Shown one piece after another: positions 14,125-21,748 of a stretch of 37,992 nucleotides of DNA. Position numbers and translations under genes: made by a program. The notes under the pieces are model-generated. The model had not been told where the DNA came from, ran no database searches, and saw nothing but the letters and a program-made list of their open reading frames with translations. Within the stretch, counting starts at the first letter, position 1; each line of letters opens with the position of its first letter. The DNA comes from Herminiimonas sp. (GTDB lineage Bacteria > Pseudomonadota > Gammaproteobacteria > Burkholderiales > Burkholderiaceae_D). The stretch is taken from positions 1-37,992 of the forward strand of contig JACMOV010000056.1 in the NCBI GenBank assembly GCA_014377845.1. Direction: 5' to 3'.

Positions 14125-16827
14125 TCAGATTTTATTGTGCATGTTGATGACGGGATTGCGGGGCAACAGGCTGGCGACGAAGCGGGTGCCGCGGCGGGTT
14201 GCGTCGAAAAGCGGCGACAGGGATGCCGGTGCGTAGGCGATCATCCGGCGATAACCGGACAGGCCCACCCGCAGCACCTCGAACAGGCCGGTCAGCGGCC
14301 GGTCGTCGCGGCGGCCATCGGCCCAGGAGACCCAGGCATCGGCGCGCGAGAACGTGCACTGCACCAGCGCCATTTCCTGCTCGCGGGTCTGCAGGTTCCA
14401 GCGCACCCGCAGGCTGGCGCCGCTGCCGGCCGTGACCAGCGCCGGGAACTGGTGCTCGTCGTCGCCGCGCCATAGCGAGACGCCGACCGAGACCTCAGGC
14501 GTCAGCAGGCTGGCCGCCAGGATCGCCGCGCCGGCGGCGTCGTCGATCGCCAGCGAGGCGCCGCCTTCGGAGAAGTCCACGGTGCGGCAGCGCAGCAGCT
14601 TGCCGTCCGGCAGTTGCAGCAGCGCTGGCAACGCGATCTGTACCCGATGCGAGCGGCGCTGCTGGCGCGCCTCCAGCGCCACCGAGATCGCTGCGCCAAG
14701 TATCAGCAGGTTGTACAGGGTCCAGAACAGGTTGAGCCAGGTGGTCGCCGCTTCATCGGCCGGCCCCCAGACCAGGCGCGCCGCACCGGCGCACAGGCCG
14801 ATCAGGTTGAGGCCGACGGTGACCACGTAGGGCGTGGTGATGTTCCAGTCGAAATAGCCTTTCTCCACCAGGCCGCCCTTGGCGGTGACATTGAACTTGC
14901 CGCGATGCGGATCGAGCAGCGCCACCGTGGTCGGGCGCAGGATGTACCACGCCAGGACCGTCTCGTACACCTCGGCCCAGAACGAATGCCGGTGCTTGCC
15001 CTGGATGCGCGAATTCGACAGGCTGGCATGCACCATGTGCGGCATCACGAACAGCAGCACCATCACCGCCGGCGCATCGATCACGTAGGCATGGAACACC
15101 AGGAACGCCAGCGGCGCGGTCAGGAAGATCAGCCGCGGCCCGCCGTTAAAGAAGTGCATCATCGAATTGCCGTAGCAGGCGCGCTGCGCCCAGCTCAGGC
15201 CCTTGCCGAAGAATGGATTGTCGAGCCGGAAAATCTGCGCCATGCCGCGCGCCCAGCGGATACGCTGGCCGATGTGCGCCGACAGGCTCTCGGTTGCCAG
15301 ACCTGCCGCCAAGGCGATGTTGAGGTAGGCCGACTTGTAGCCGCGGCGCTGCATCTTCAGCGCCGTGTGCGCATCCTCGGTGACGGTCTCGGTGGCGATG
15401 CCGCCGACTTCCATCAGCGGCGCGCGCCGCATCACGGCGCAGGAGCCGCAGAAGAAGGTCGCGTTCCACAGGTCGTTGCCATCCTGGACCACACCGTAGA
15501 ACAGCTCGCCTTCGTTGGGCATGTTGCGAAACACGCCGAGGTTGCGCTCGAACGGATCGGGTGAAAAGAAATGATGCGGCGTCTGCAGCAGCGCCATCTT
15601 CGGGTCGCCGATGAACCAGCCCATCGTCATCTGCAGGAACGAGCGGGTCGGTATGTGATCGCAATCGAAGATGGCGACGAATTCGCCGTCGGTCTTGCCG
15701 AGTGCGTGGTTCAGGTTGCCGGCCTTGGCGTGCGCATTGTCGGGGCGGCGCATGTAGCCGACGCCGAGCTCGGCGGCGAAGTCGCGGAAGTCGTCGCGCC
15801 GGCCATCGTCGAGCAGGTAGACGTGCAGCTTGTCGGCCGGCCAGTCGATACCCATGGCGGCGAACACGGTCGGCTTGACCACCGAGAGTGGCTCGTTGTA
15901 GGTCGGGATCAGGATGTCGACGTTCGGCCAGTCGCACTGTGCCGGCGGCAGCGCCAGCGGCATGCGCTTCAATGGCCAGGCACTCTGCACGAAGCCAAGC
16001 AGCAGAATGATCCAGACGTAGACTTCGGCGGCCAGCAGCAGCAGTCCCCACATCAGGTCGAATGGCTGGTCCCAGTTCAGGGTGGTGGTAATCCGCCACC
16101 ACAGGTAACGGGTCGATGCAGTCACCGACAGGGCGATCAGCAGCAGTGTCGGTAATGGACCGGGGGCGCGCCGCACCAGCATCGCGATGGCCCACACGCA
16201 GACCAGGAAGACCAGTTGCCCGATCAGGTCGAAGGGCGTGGTAATCGCCAGAACCAGCAGTGCCAACCCCGCCGCGCTGCATACCAGACGCACCAGCGGA
16301 CGCTGCCATATCGGATGCGCCGCAAAATGCTCGCCGAGTGCGCCGATGGCGGCCGCGGTCGGGCTGGCTTCGTGCGCGGCGGCGAAGGCGCGCAGCAGTC
16401 CGGCCGGCAGCAGCGCGGTCGCAGCCCGGCGCGCGAGCGCCGACACGTGCCGCCAGCTCGCCTGCAGCCGGTGCCGCGCGGCGAGGAAACCGTCGCGCAG
16501 CGATCCCATCGTCAGCGCGATGGGCCCAGGTCCGTCCGGCGCCTGCGGACGCACCAGCAGCAGCCACAGCAGTTGCAACGGGATGCGCAACGCATCCGCC
16601 GGCCGCGGCCGTTTGAAGTCGATTTGGGGGAACAGCTGAGCGAACGCCTGCGCCGCGCTGGTTGCCGGCTTGCCGAACGGGACCGCTGCCCGCGTGACGG
16701 CCAGCAGGCCGCGTTCGAACTGGCTGGCGACTGCATGTGTCAGTGTATCGGTCATCCGCAGCAGCGGCAGCAGCGGCGAGGGGCGTGCGCCAGCCGCCTG
16801 ATCGGCCTGCCCGCGAAGGCGCCTCAT
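14125..16827 (-). CDS. bcsA: cellulose synthase catalytic subunit BcsA (UDP-forming, PilZ)
   Basis: An inner-membrane processive GT2 glycosyltransferase that polymerises UDP-glucose into beta-1,4-glucan and translocates it. The protein has 900 residues. About 170 N-terminal residues precede the first transmembrane helices (about 177-280). The catalytic domain contains LLDDG (338-342), FDCDH (387-391), TED (483-485) and QRIRW (521-525), the canonical D,D,D,QxxRW set. Further transmembrane helices follow to about 715. The C-terminal PilZ domain has the arginine cluster at 721-728 and DFSEGG (751-756), so c-di-GMP activation is expected. ATG 16827 is chosen over an in-frame start at 16860 because it overlaps the bcsQ stop as ATGA and matches the operon's other junctions. 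Confidence 0.96.
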   Translation of the reverse strand: MRRLRGQADQAAGARPSPLLPLLRMTDTLTHAVASQFERGLLAVTRAAVPFGKPATSAAQAFAQLFPQIDFKRPRPADALRIPLQLLWLLLVRPQAPDGPGPIALTMGSLRDGFLAARHRLQASWRHVSALARRAATALLPAGLLRAFAAAHEASPTAAAIGALGEHFAAHPIWQRPLVRLVCSAAGLALLVLAITTPFDLIGQLVFLVCVWAIAMLVRRAPGPLPTLLLIALSVTASTRYLWWRITTTLNWDQPFDLMWGLLLLAAEVYVWIILLLGFVQSAWPLKRMPLALPPAQCDWPNVDILIPTYNEPLSVVKPTVFAAMGIDWPADKLHVYLLDDGRRDDFRDFAAELGVGYMRRPDNAHAKAGNLNHALGKTDGEFVAIFDCDHIPTRSFLQMTMGWFIGDPKMALLQTPHHFFSPDPFERNLGVFRNMPNEGELFYGVVQDGNDLWNATFFCGSCAVMRRAPLMEVGGIATETVTEDAHTALKMQRRGYKSAYLNIALAAGLATESLSAHIGQRIRWARGMAQIFRLDNPFFGKGLSWAQRACYGNSMMHFFNGGPRLIFLTAPLAFLVFHAYVIDAPAVMVLLFVMPHMVHASLSNSRIQGKHRHSFWAEVYETVLAWYILRPTTVALLDPHRGKFNVTAKGGLVEKGYFDWNITTPYVVTVGLNLIGLCAGAARLVWGPADEAATTWLNLFWTLYNLLILGAAISVALEARQQRRSHRVQIALPALLQLPDGKLLRCRTVDFSEGGASLAIDDAAGAAILAASLLTPEVSVGVSLWRGDDEHQFPALVTAGSGASLRVRWNLQTREQEMALVQCTFSRADAWVSWADGRRDDRPLTGLFEVLRVGLSGYRRMIAYAPASLSPLFDATRRGTRFVASLLPRNPVINMHNKI

Positions 16828-17609
16828 GCGCGTTCGCCTTGTGTGTCGATCTGCCCGCAACGCACGATGGCCCAGGTCGCCAGCGCTGAAAATTCCTGCG
16901 CGGCCTGCGATGCCGGCGCATAGTCGAACACGGTCAACTTGTGTGCGAACGCCTCGCGCAGCGATTCGTCACGATGAATCACCACCGGCGCGGCCAGATG
17001 GCCGGCGCGCCGGCGCAGGACGAGTTGCATGTCCCGATCGAGCGCGCGCGCGGCCTCGAAGCCATTGAGCAGCACCGCGCCGGTGACGCCGCGGCCGTCG
17101 CGCAACTGGGTCGCGATGCGGGTCGCGGATGCCAGCGAGAGCGGATCCGGGGCGCAGGCGACCAGCGTCAGGTCGGCCGCCGCCAGCACCTGGTTGCGCA
17201 GGGCAGCCGGCAGGCGCGGGCAGTCGCACAGGATGATGGCGTCCGGCGGCAGATCGAGGCTGTCGACCTGATTGCGAAACCAGAGCGGCCGCGCGCGCAG
17301 CCAGTCGGTCAGCTGGTCCAGCGCCGCATCGTCCCGCAGCAGGCCAAATGGCAGAAACCGCACGCCGGAGGCAGCGGCGGAGGCAGCGGCATACGCCGCG
17401 TATTGCCATGGTGTCTGGGCGATCAGCGCTGCGGCAAACCCGTCGCGATCGGTCAGCGTCGCGCCGAAGTGCAGGCGCAGCACATTGTCCGGACAGAAGT
17501 CGAAGCACAGCACCGTCTTGTCCTGCCGGGCGATGGCTGTTGCGAGGTGCGCCGTGACGGTGGTGGCGCCGGCGCCGCCGGCCGCGCCGAGGACTGCAAT
17601 GACGCTCAA
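16824..17609 (-). CDS. bcsQ: cellulose biosynthesis ParA-like protein BcsQ
   Basis: A MinD/ParA-superfamily protein required in enterics for cellulose synthesis and its polar localisation. It has 261 residues from TTG 17609. The deviant P-loop is VLGAAGGAGATTVTAHLA; Ala15 occupies the place of the usual lysine, and E. coli BcsQ also lacks that lysine. Switch-like LCFDFCPDN and LCDCPRLP segments follow. TTG 17609 is preferred to ATG 17648 because it overlaps the bcsR/P stop as TTGA, has GAAGG about 7 nt upstream, and places the P-loop at the N-terminus as in E. coli BcsQ. ATG 17648 has no ribosome-binding site. The stop overlaps the bcsA ATG. Confidence 0.88.
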   Translation of the reverse strand: MSVIAVLGAAGGAGATTVTAHLATAIARQDKTVLCFDFCPDNVLRLHFGATLTDRDGFAAALIAQTPWQYAAYAAASAAASGVRFLPFGLLRDDAALDQLTDWLRARPLWFRNQVDSLDLPPDAIILCDCPRLPAALRNQVLAAADLTLVACAPDPLSLASATRIATQLRDGRGVTGAVLLNGFEAARALDRDMQLVLRRRAGHLAAPVVIHRDESLREAFAHKLTVFDYAPASQAAQEFSALATWAIVRCGQIDTQGERA

Positions 17610-17854
17610 CGGGCTGCCTTCGCGCCACCCTGCGTGGCTGCGATCCATTCGGTGAGCAGCGGCCAGCGCGCCGCTGCCGACTGCGCCGCGGTGTCGGACA
17701 AGATTTCCTGGTAGGTTGCGGCAGCCCCAGACGCGCCGAACGATGCGAACAGGTTGAAGACGTCCGATACCGCGCCGGCACGCTCGCGCTCATCCAAACG
17801 CACCATGGCGGGAATGGTTTCGGCAGGCATGCGCGCCATCGGATTGTTTTGCAT
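17606..17854 (-). CDS. bcsR: BcsR/BcsP family cellulose biosynthesis protein
   Basis: A small protein of 82 residues, first gene of the leftward operon. The C-terminal half, from DVFNLFASFG to ARWPLLTEW, matches the BcsR (YhjR) signature, in which a short helix is followed by a conserved RWPLLxE motif. The longer N-terminus resembles the BcsP variant of betaproteobacteria. In enterics BcsR binds BcsQ and supports assembly of the synthase complex. ATG 17854 gives a protein of family-like size; the frame stays open to 17986 but the added leader looks unlike coding sequence. Its TGA overlaps the likely TTG start of bcsQ. Confidence 0.75.
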   Translation of the reverse strand: MQNNPMARMPAETIPAMVRLDERERAGAVSDVFNLFASFGASGAAATYQEILSDTAAQSAAARWPLLTEWIAATQGGAKAAR

Positions 17855-18113
17855 ATCACTACCAGGATTGAAGGGGACGTCGCCTGCATGCGCCGCCGTC
17901 AGGCATTTGAAAATTACACAGCGGATTGGAGTTAATACTACAGCGTAATTAAATATACGATGATAGGATTTGTACCGATTCAACACGATCGCGACAGTTG
18001 CGCAACGCCCTTCCGCATATGGCGGGTCGCGGTCATCGAAGTTGTCATTTCATAACCAGTGCTTACCCTGATGCCGAGCCGATTTTTGTTCGAGTCGCCC
18101 ACCGATATCCACG
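17855..18113. promoter_or_regulatory. divergent bcsR/P-bcsE control region
   Basis: This 259-nt gap separates the two divergent halves of the cellulose locus and must hold both promoters. Its centre (about 17905-17980) is strikingly AT-rich for this genome and contains inverted arms AATTAC (17912-17917) and GTAATT (17945-17950). I could not assign convincing -35/-10 pairs or a known regulator site. Confidence 0.45.
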
Positions 18114-19805
18114 ATGCCCATCACCCTGCTTGAGAACGCGCAGTCGCGTCAGCCAGCCCTGGTGGCGCAGGCCGGTACGGTCAGTGCGGTCGCCACATTG
18201 CACGGTGCGCAGCCGGGTGACTTCGTGTGGACAGTGTTGCTTGAAGCGGCGGGCCGCACTGCGGTCCCGGCGGCACCGGCCTGGCTGCTGACGTCGCAGC
18301 GGACGCCGGCGGCACTGTCGCCATCGGCAGCTCTCGCGCCGGCCTGCACCGCGGCGCTGGAGAGCGGTCGCATCCGGGTGCTCCGGCATCACCTGGCGCG
18401 GCCGGGAGCGCCGCAGGTCCGAACCATTCTGGCCGAACTGGATTATTTTGCGGTGCCAGCGGAGGGTGTGCTGATCATCGATTGTGCCGGCCGCTGGCTC
18501 GGCAAGCCGACGCGCGGCGGCCAGGCGCTGCTGATCGAGATACTGGAAAAATGGGCGCAGCGCCGCCGGGTCGCTGTGGTCCTGGTGTTTCACGGGCCAG
18601 CGGATGGCGCCAGCGACCGCGCCGCCGACCTGCTCGGTTTTGCGTCCCATCTGTCGGGCATCCTGCGGTTGACATGCGATGTGGATGTGCAGAAGGCAGA
18701 CCAGCCGCCGATCCTGTCGTGCCGTCTCTTGTTCTGGTTCGGTCAGGCGGCGGTACAGGCCGACGCCGAACTGCCGCTGCGCCTGGGTGACGACGGCCGC
18801 CTGCGGGTCGACGATGTCGCACGGCAGCCGGCAGACCGGCAGGTCGCGCTCGATGCCGGCGTCGTGATCGTCCAGCGGTCGGCGCTGGCCGGCAGCGGCG
18901 GCGCGCCGCCGCAATGGATTCTCTGCGACACGCTCGACCAGATCCTGGCGGCCTGCGCCACGGCCCAGGCCGCCACCGTGATCCTGACCTTCGAGCGGAC
19001 CACGCCGCAGGATTACCTGATGCGCACCGTGTATCTGCTTCGGCGACGGGCCGGTAACCAGCTCAAGATCATCGTGCGCGAACTGCATGTGCGCCTGCGC
19101 TACAACGAGGAAGCGCTGATCGCCAGGCTCGGCGCCAGCCTGATCGTGCCGATGGAAGTCAGCTATGCGCGCTTGCTGAGCATGATGGAAATGCAGCAGA
19201 ACCAGCACTTCGCCGGCATCCTGCCAGCGACCTTCGAGCAGGCCGTCGCCGATGGCTTGCCCCAGGAAGCGGCCGGCTACTTCGCACCGGATGAATTTGC
19301 CCGCACTGTCGCCGCCACGCTGGCGCGTTCGCGCGCACTGGCGATCGACAACGTGCTGGTGCGCCTCACGCTCGGCAGCGGCCTGAGCGCGCTCGACGCG
19401 ATGCGACATTGCACCATCCGGCGCGCCGGCGATCTCTACAGCGGTGATCGCAAGACGGTGCTGGTATTCCTTTTCGCCTGCCGTGAAATGGATGTGACCC
19501 AGACGCTGGAGCGGATCTTCGCCCTGCCGGTCGGCGAACTGTTCAGCAGCGAACATCGCTACATCTCCAACCTCGCGGCGACCGCCGCCATCGAGGAGTT
19601 CGGCAGCCGCGCCGCGACCGGACGCCTGCCGGACCTGACCGATGCACTCCCGCAGATCCAGACCCAGCGGTCACAACTGCAGCCGGGCCAGCCAGCAGTG
19701 GGCGCACCCGCCGCTGGTCCACCGGGCACGCCGGTTGTGGCGCCACCGATGCATGCACCGCTGTCGTTGCGCGCGCCGCGGGCCTTGCCGGAGTGGCGGT
19801 CGTGA
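18114..19805 (+). CDS. bcsE: c-di-GMP-binding cellulose biosynthesis protein BcsE
   Basis: A cytoplasmic regulator of maximal cellulose production that binds c-di-GMP through its GIL domain. The protein has 563 residues (E. coli about 523). The N-terminal two thirds (about 10-400) resembles the degenerate NTPase/REC-like part of BcsE. The GIL domain follows, with an I-site-like RAGD at 437-440 (in CTIRRAGDLYSGD), equivalent to the RxGD of E. coli BcsE, and the downstream segment FLFACREMDVTQTLERIF. About 70 C-terminal residues are Pro/Ala-rich. ATG 18114 is used. Its TGA overlaps the bcsF GTG as GTGA (19802-19805). It is the first gene of the rightward bcsEFG unit, divergent from bcsR/P. Confidence 0.9.
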   Translation: MPITLLENAQSRQPALVAQAGTVSAVATLHGAQPGDFVWTVLLEAAGRTAVPAAPAWLLTSQRTPAALSPSAALAPACTAALESGRIRVLRHHLARPGAPQVRTILAELDYFAVPAEGVLIIDCAGRWLGKPTRGGQALLIEILEKWAQRRRVAVVLVFHGPADGASDRAADLLGFASHLSGILRLTCDVDVQKADQPPILSCRLLFWFGQAAVQADAELPLRLGDDGRLRVDDVARQPADRQVALDAGVVIVQRSALAGSGGAPPQWILCDTLDQILAACATAQAATVILTFERTTPQDYLMRTVYLLRRRAGNQLKIIVRELHVRLRYNEEALIARLGASLIVPMEVSYARLLSMMEMQQNQHFAGILPATFEQAVADGLPQEAAGYFAPDEFARTVAATLARSRALAIDNVLVRLTLGSGLSALDAMRHCTIRRAGDLYSGDRKTVLVFLFACREMDVTQTLERIFALPVGELFSSEHRYISNLAATAAIEEFGSRAATGRLPDLTDALPQIQTQRSQLQPGQPAVGAPAAGPPGTPVVAPPMHAPLSLRAPRALPEWRS

Positions 19806-20050
19806 ACGGGTTTTCGCCATGGGCCCTGCTGCTGTTCGGTAGTGCGTTCGGAGCATGCCTGCCGGTGGCAATCGGTGCGCTGACAATCCATTTGCGCCGA
19901 CTCTTTTTCAGGCCGACGCTGCTGCATCTCGATCCGCTACCGGTACCGGTTCCAACCGTGCCGGCAGGCCGGCAGACCGAAGCCATAGCCGTAGCGGAAG
20001 CTGACGCGTCGCCGGATGGCGGCGCTAGCGCGGTGGTCCCGCGTGCCTGA
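19802..20050 (+). CDS. bcsF: cellulose biosynthesis membrane protein BcsF
   Basis: A small single-pass membrane protein of 82 residues. One hydrophobic helix (about residues 7-30) is followed by a basic juxtamembrane LRRLFFRP, similar to the LRLFFAKP region of E. coli BcsF, and then by a Pro-rich, acidic tail longer than in E. coli (63 residues in total there). In enterics BcsF recruits BcsE to the membrane and supports BcsG. GTG 19802 is chosen because it overlaps the bcsE stop and has GGAG at 19790-19793, 8 nt upstream; the earlier in-frame GTG at 19793 has no ribosome-binding site. bcsG begins 3 nt after its stop. Confidence 0.82.
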   Translation: MNGFSPWALLLFGSAFGACLPVAIGALTIHLRRLFFRPTLLHLDPLPVPVPTVPAGRQTEAIAVAEADASPDGGASAVVPRA

Positions 20051-20053
20051 GCC

Positions 20054-21721
20054 GTGCCGGTGCTGACCAGATCCGCAGGCCCACCTTCGGTCGCAGTGCG
20101 CGCGGTTCCCGGACATAGCGCCGTCGGTGGCTGGAACGTCTATTTTGTCCTCAAGCTCGTGCTGCTGTGGCGCGGCCTGATCGACTTTCATCCGGTGCAG
20201 AATCTCGGGTTTTTCTTGCTGCTTGCGGTGCCGCTGCCGCCGGCGCTGCGGCGGGTGCGCTTTGCGGCCGGCCTGCCGCTGGCGGTGGTCCTGCTGTATC
20301 ACGATTCCTTTCTGCCACCGATCGATCGTCTGTTTGCACGGGCCGGCGCGTTGGCCGATTTCAGCGTGCCATATGCGATCGAGCTGATCGGACGCTTCGT
20401 CAGCGGACCGGTGGTGGCGCTCCTGGCCGGCGCCTTCCTGCTGCTGATCCTGGCACGCCGGCTGATCCGCATCAGTACATTGGTGCTGGCGGTGCTGGTG
20501 GCCCTGGCAGTATCGCGCCTCGTGACGCCGGCGCCGCTCGCGGTTTCGGTCGCGGCGGCCGATGGCGGATCCACCGGCAAGACCGGGACGGCAGCGGCAC
20601 GTCCCCGCCTGAGCGACGGCGGCAGCAATGCCGAACTCGACCGCATCCTGGGAAAATTCTATGGTGACGAGGCCCGCCGCGTGGTGCGGCTGCCGACCCC
20701 GGCCGCCAGCCAGTTGCCGTTCGATCTGCTGTTCATCCATGTGTGTTCACTGTCCTGGGACGACATTCAGGCCGCCGGACTGGAACTGCATCCGCTGCTG
20801 AAATCCTTCGACATCATGTTTCGCCACTTCAACGCCGCCGCCAGCTACAGCGGACCGGCGGCGATCCGCCTCAATCGGGCGACCTGCGGGCAGAGCTCGA
20901 ATGACGGGCTGTACAAGCCGGTGGCCGAGTCCTGCTACCTGATGCCGAGCTTGAAGCGCGCCGGCTACGACATCAACTTCGCGATGAACCACGACGGCCA
21001 TTTCGATGACTTCCTGCAAACGGTGCGGCAGCAGGGTGTGCAGGCTGCGCCGCTGACGCTGGTCGGACTGCCGGCGGCGCTGCGCGCCTTCGACGATTCC
21101 GCAATCCAGGACGACGGCGCGGTGCTGAGCCGCTGGCGTACCCTGCGCGCCACCTCGACTGCGCCGCGCACCGCGCTGTACTACAACACGATCAGTCTGC
21201 ATGACGGCAATCGGCTGGCGTCGGTCGCCGGCGGCGGCGCGATGAACGGCCTGCAGGGATACCGGTTCCGGCTGACGCGCCTGTTCGACGAGCTGGAGTC
21301 GCTGATGCAGGCGCTCGCCTCGGGGTCGCGCCGCACGGTCGTCGTCATGATCCCGGAACACGGCGCGGCGGTGCGCGGCGACCGGATGCAGATCGCCGGC
21401 CTGCGCGAGATCCCGACACCGGCAATCACCACCGTCCCGGTCGGCATCCGGGTGATCGATCCCACCGCCACTGCCGAGCACGATACGGAATACGTCGACA
21501 GTCCGACCAGCTACCTGGCGCTGTCTCAGGTGATTGCGCGGATGCTGGAAAAGTCGCCTTTCGGACCCGTGCCATTCGACCCCAAGCCCTACGTCACCGG
21601 CCTGCCGACCACGCAATTCGTCGCCGAAAACCAGTCGGTGGTGATGCGGATCGATGACCGCTCTTTCTGGCGCGAGGAAAAGGACCACTGGCGACCGGTG
21701 CAGTTCGACCCGGCGCGTTAG
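20054..21721 (+). CDS. bcsG: cellulose phosphoethanolamine transferase BcsG
   Basis: An inner-membrane enzyme of the alkaline-phosphatase superfamily which, in E. coli and Salmonella, transfers phosphoethanolamine to cellulose. The protein has 555 residues (E. coli 559). Four or five transmembrane helices lie in residues 28-160. The periplasmic catalytic domain contains the nucleophile Ser266 in AAASYSGPAAIRL, matching the E. coli YSGPAAIRL motif, a conserved Cys231 in HVCSLSWDD, and the metal-binding MIPEHGAAVRGDRM segment. The key residues are present, so activity is expected. GTG 20054 is accepted for lack of a better start; it has no clear ribosome-binding site and lies 3 nt after the bcsF stop, so it is probably coupled to bcsF. 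Confidence 0.92.
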   Translation: MPVLTRSAGPPSVAVRAVPGHSAVGGWNVYFVLKLVLLWRGLIDFHPVQNLGFFLLLAVPLPPALRRVRFAAGLPLAVVLLYHDSFLPPIDRLFARAGALADFSVPYAIELIGRFVSGPVVALLAGAFLLLILARRLIRISTLVLAVLVALAVSRLVTPAPLAVSVAAADGGSTGKTGTAAARPRLSDGGSNAELDRILGKFYGDEARRVVRLPTPAASQLPFDLLFIHVCSLSWDDIQAAGLELHPLLKSFDIMFRHFNAAASYSGPAAIRLNRATCGQSSNDGLYKPVAESCYLMPSLKRAGYDINFAMNHDGHFDDFLQTVRQQGVQAAPLTLVGLPAALRAFDDSAIQDDGAVLSRWRTLRATSTAPRTALYYNTISLHDGNRLASVAGGGAMNGLQGYRFRLTRLFDELESLMQALASGSRRTVVVMIPEHGAAVRGDRMQIAGLREIPTPAITTVPVGIRVIDPTATAEHDTEYVDSPTSYLALSQVIARMLEKSPFGPVPFDPKPYVTGLPTTQFVAENQSVVMRIDDRSFWREEKDHWRPVQFDPAR

Positions 21722-21748
21722 CCATTCCTCGTCGATCGAAACAGGTTG

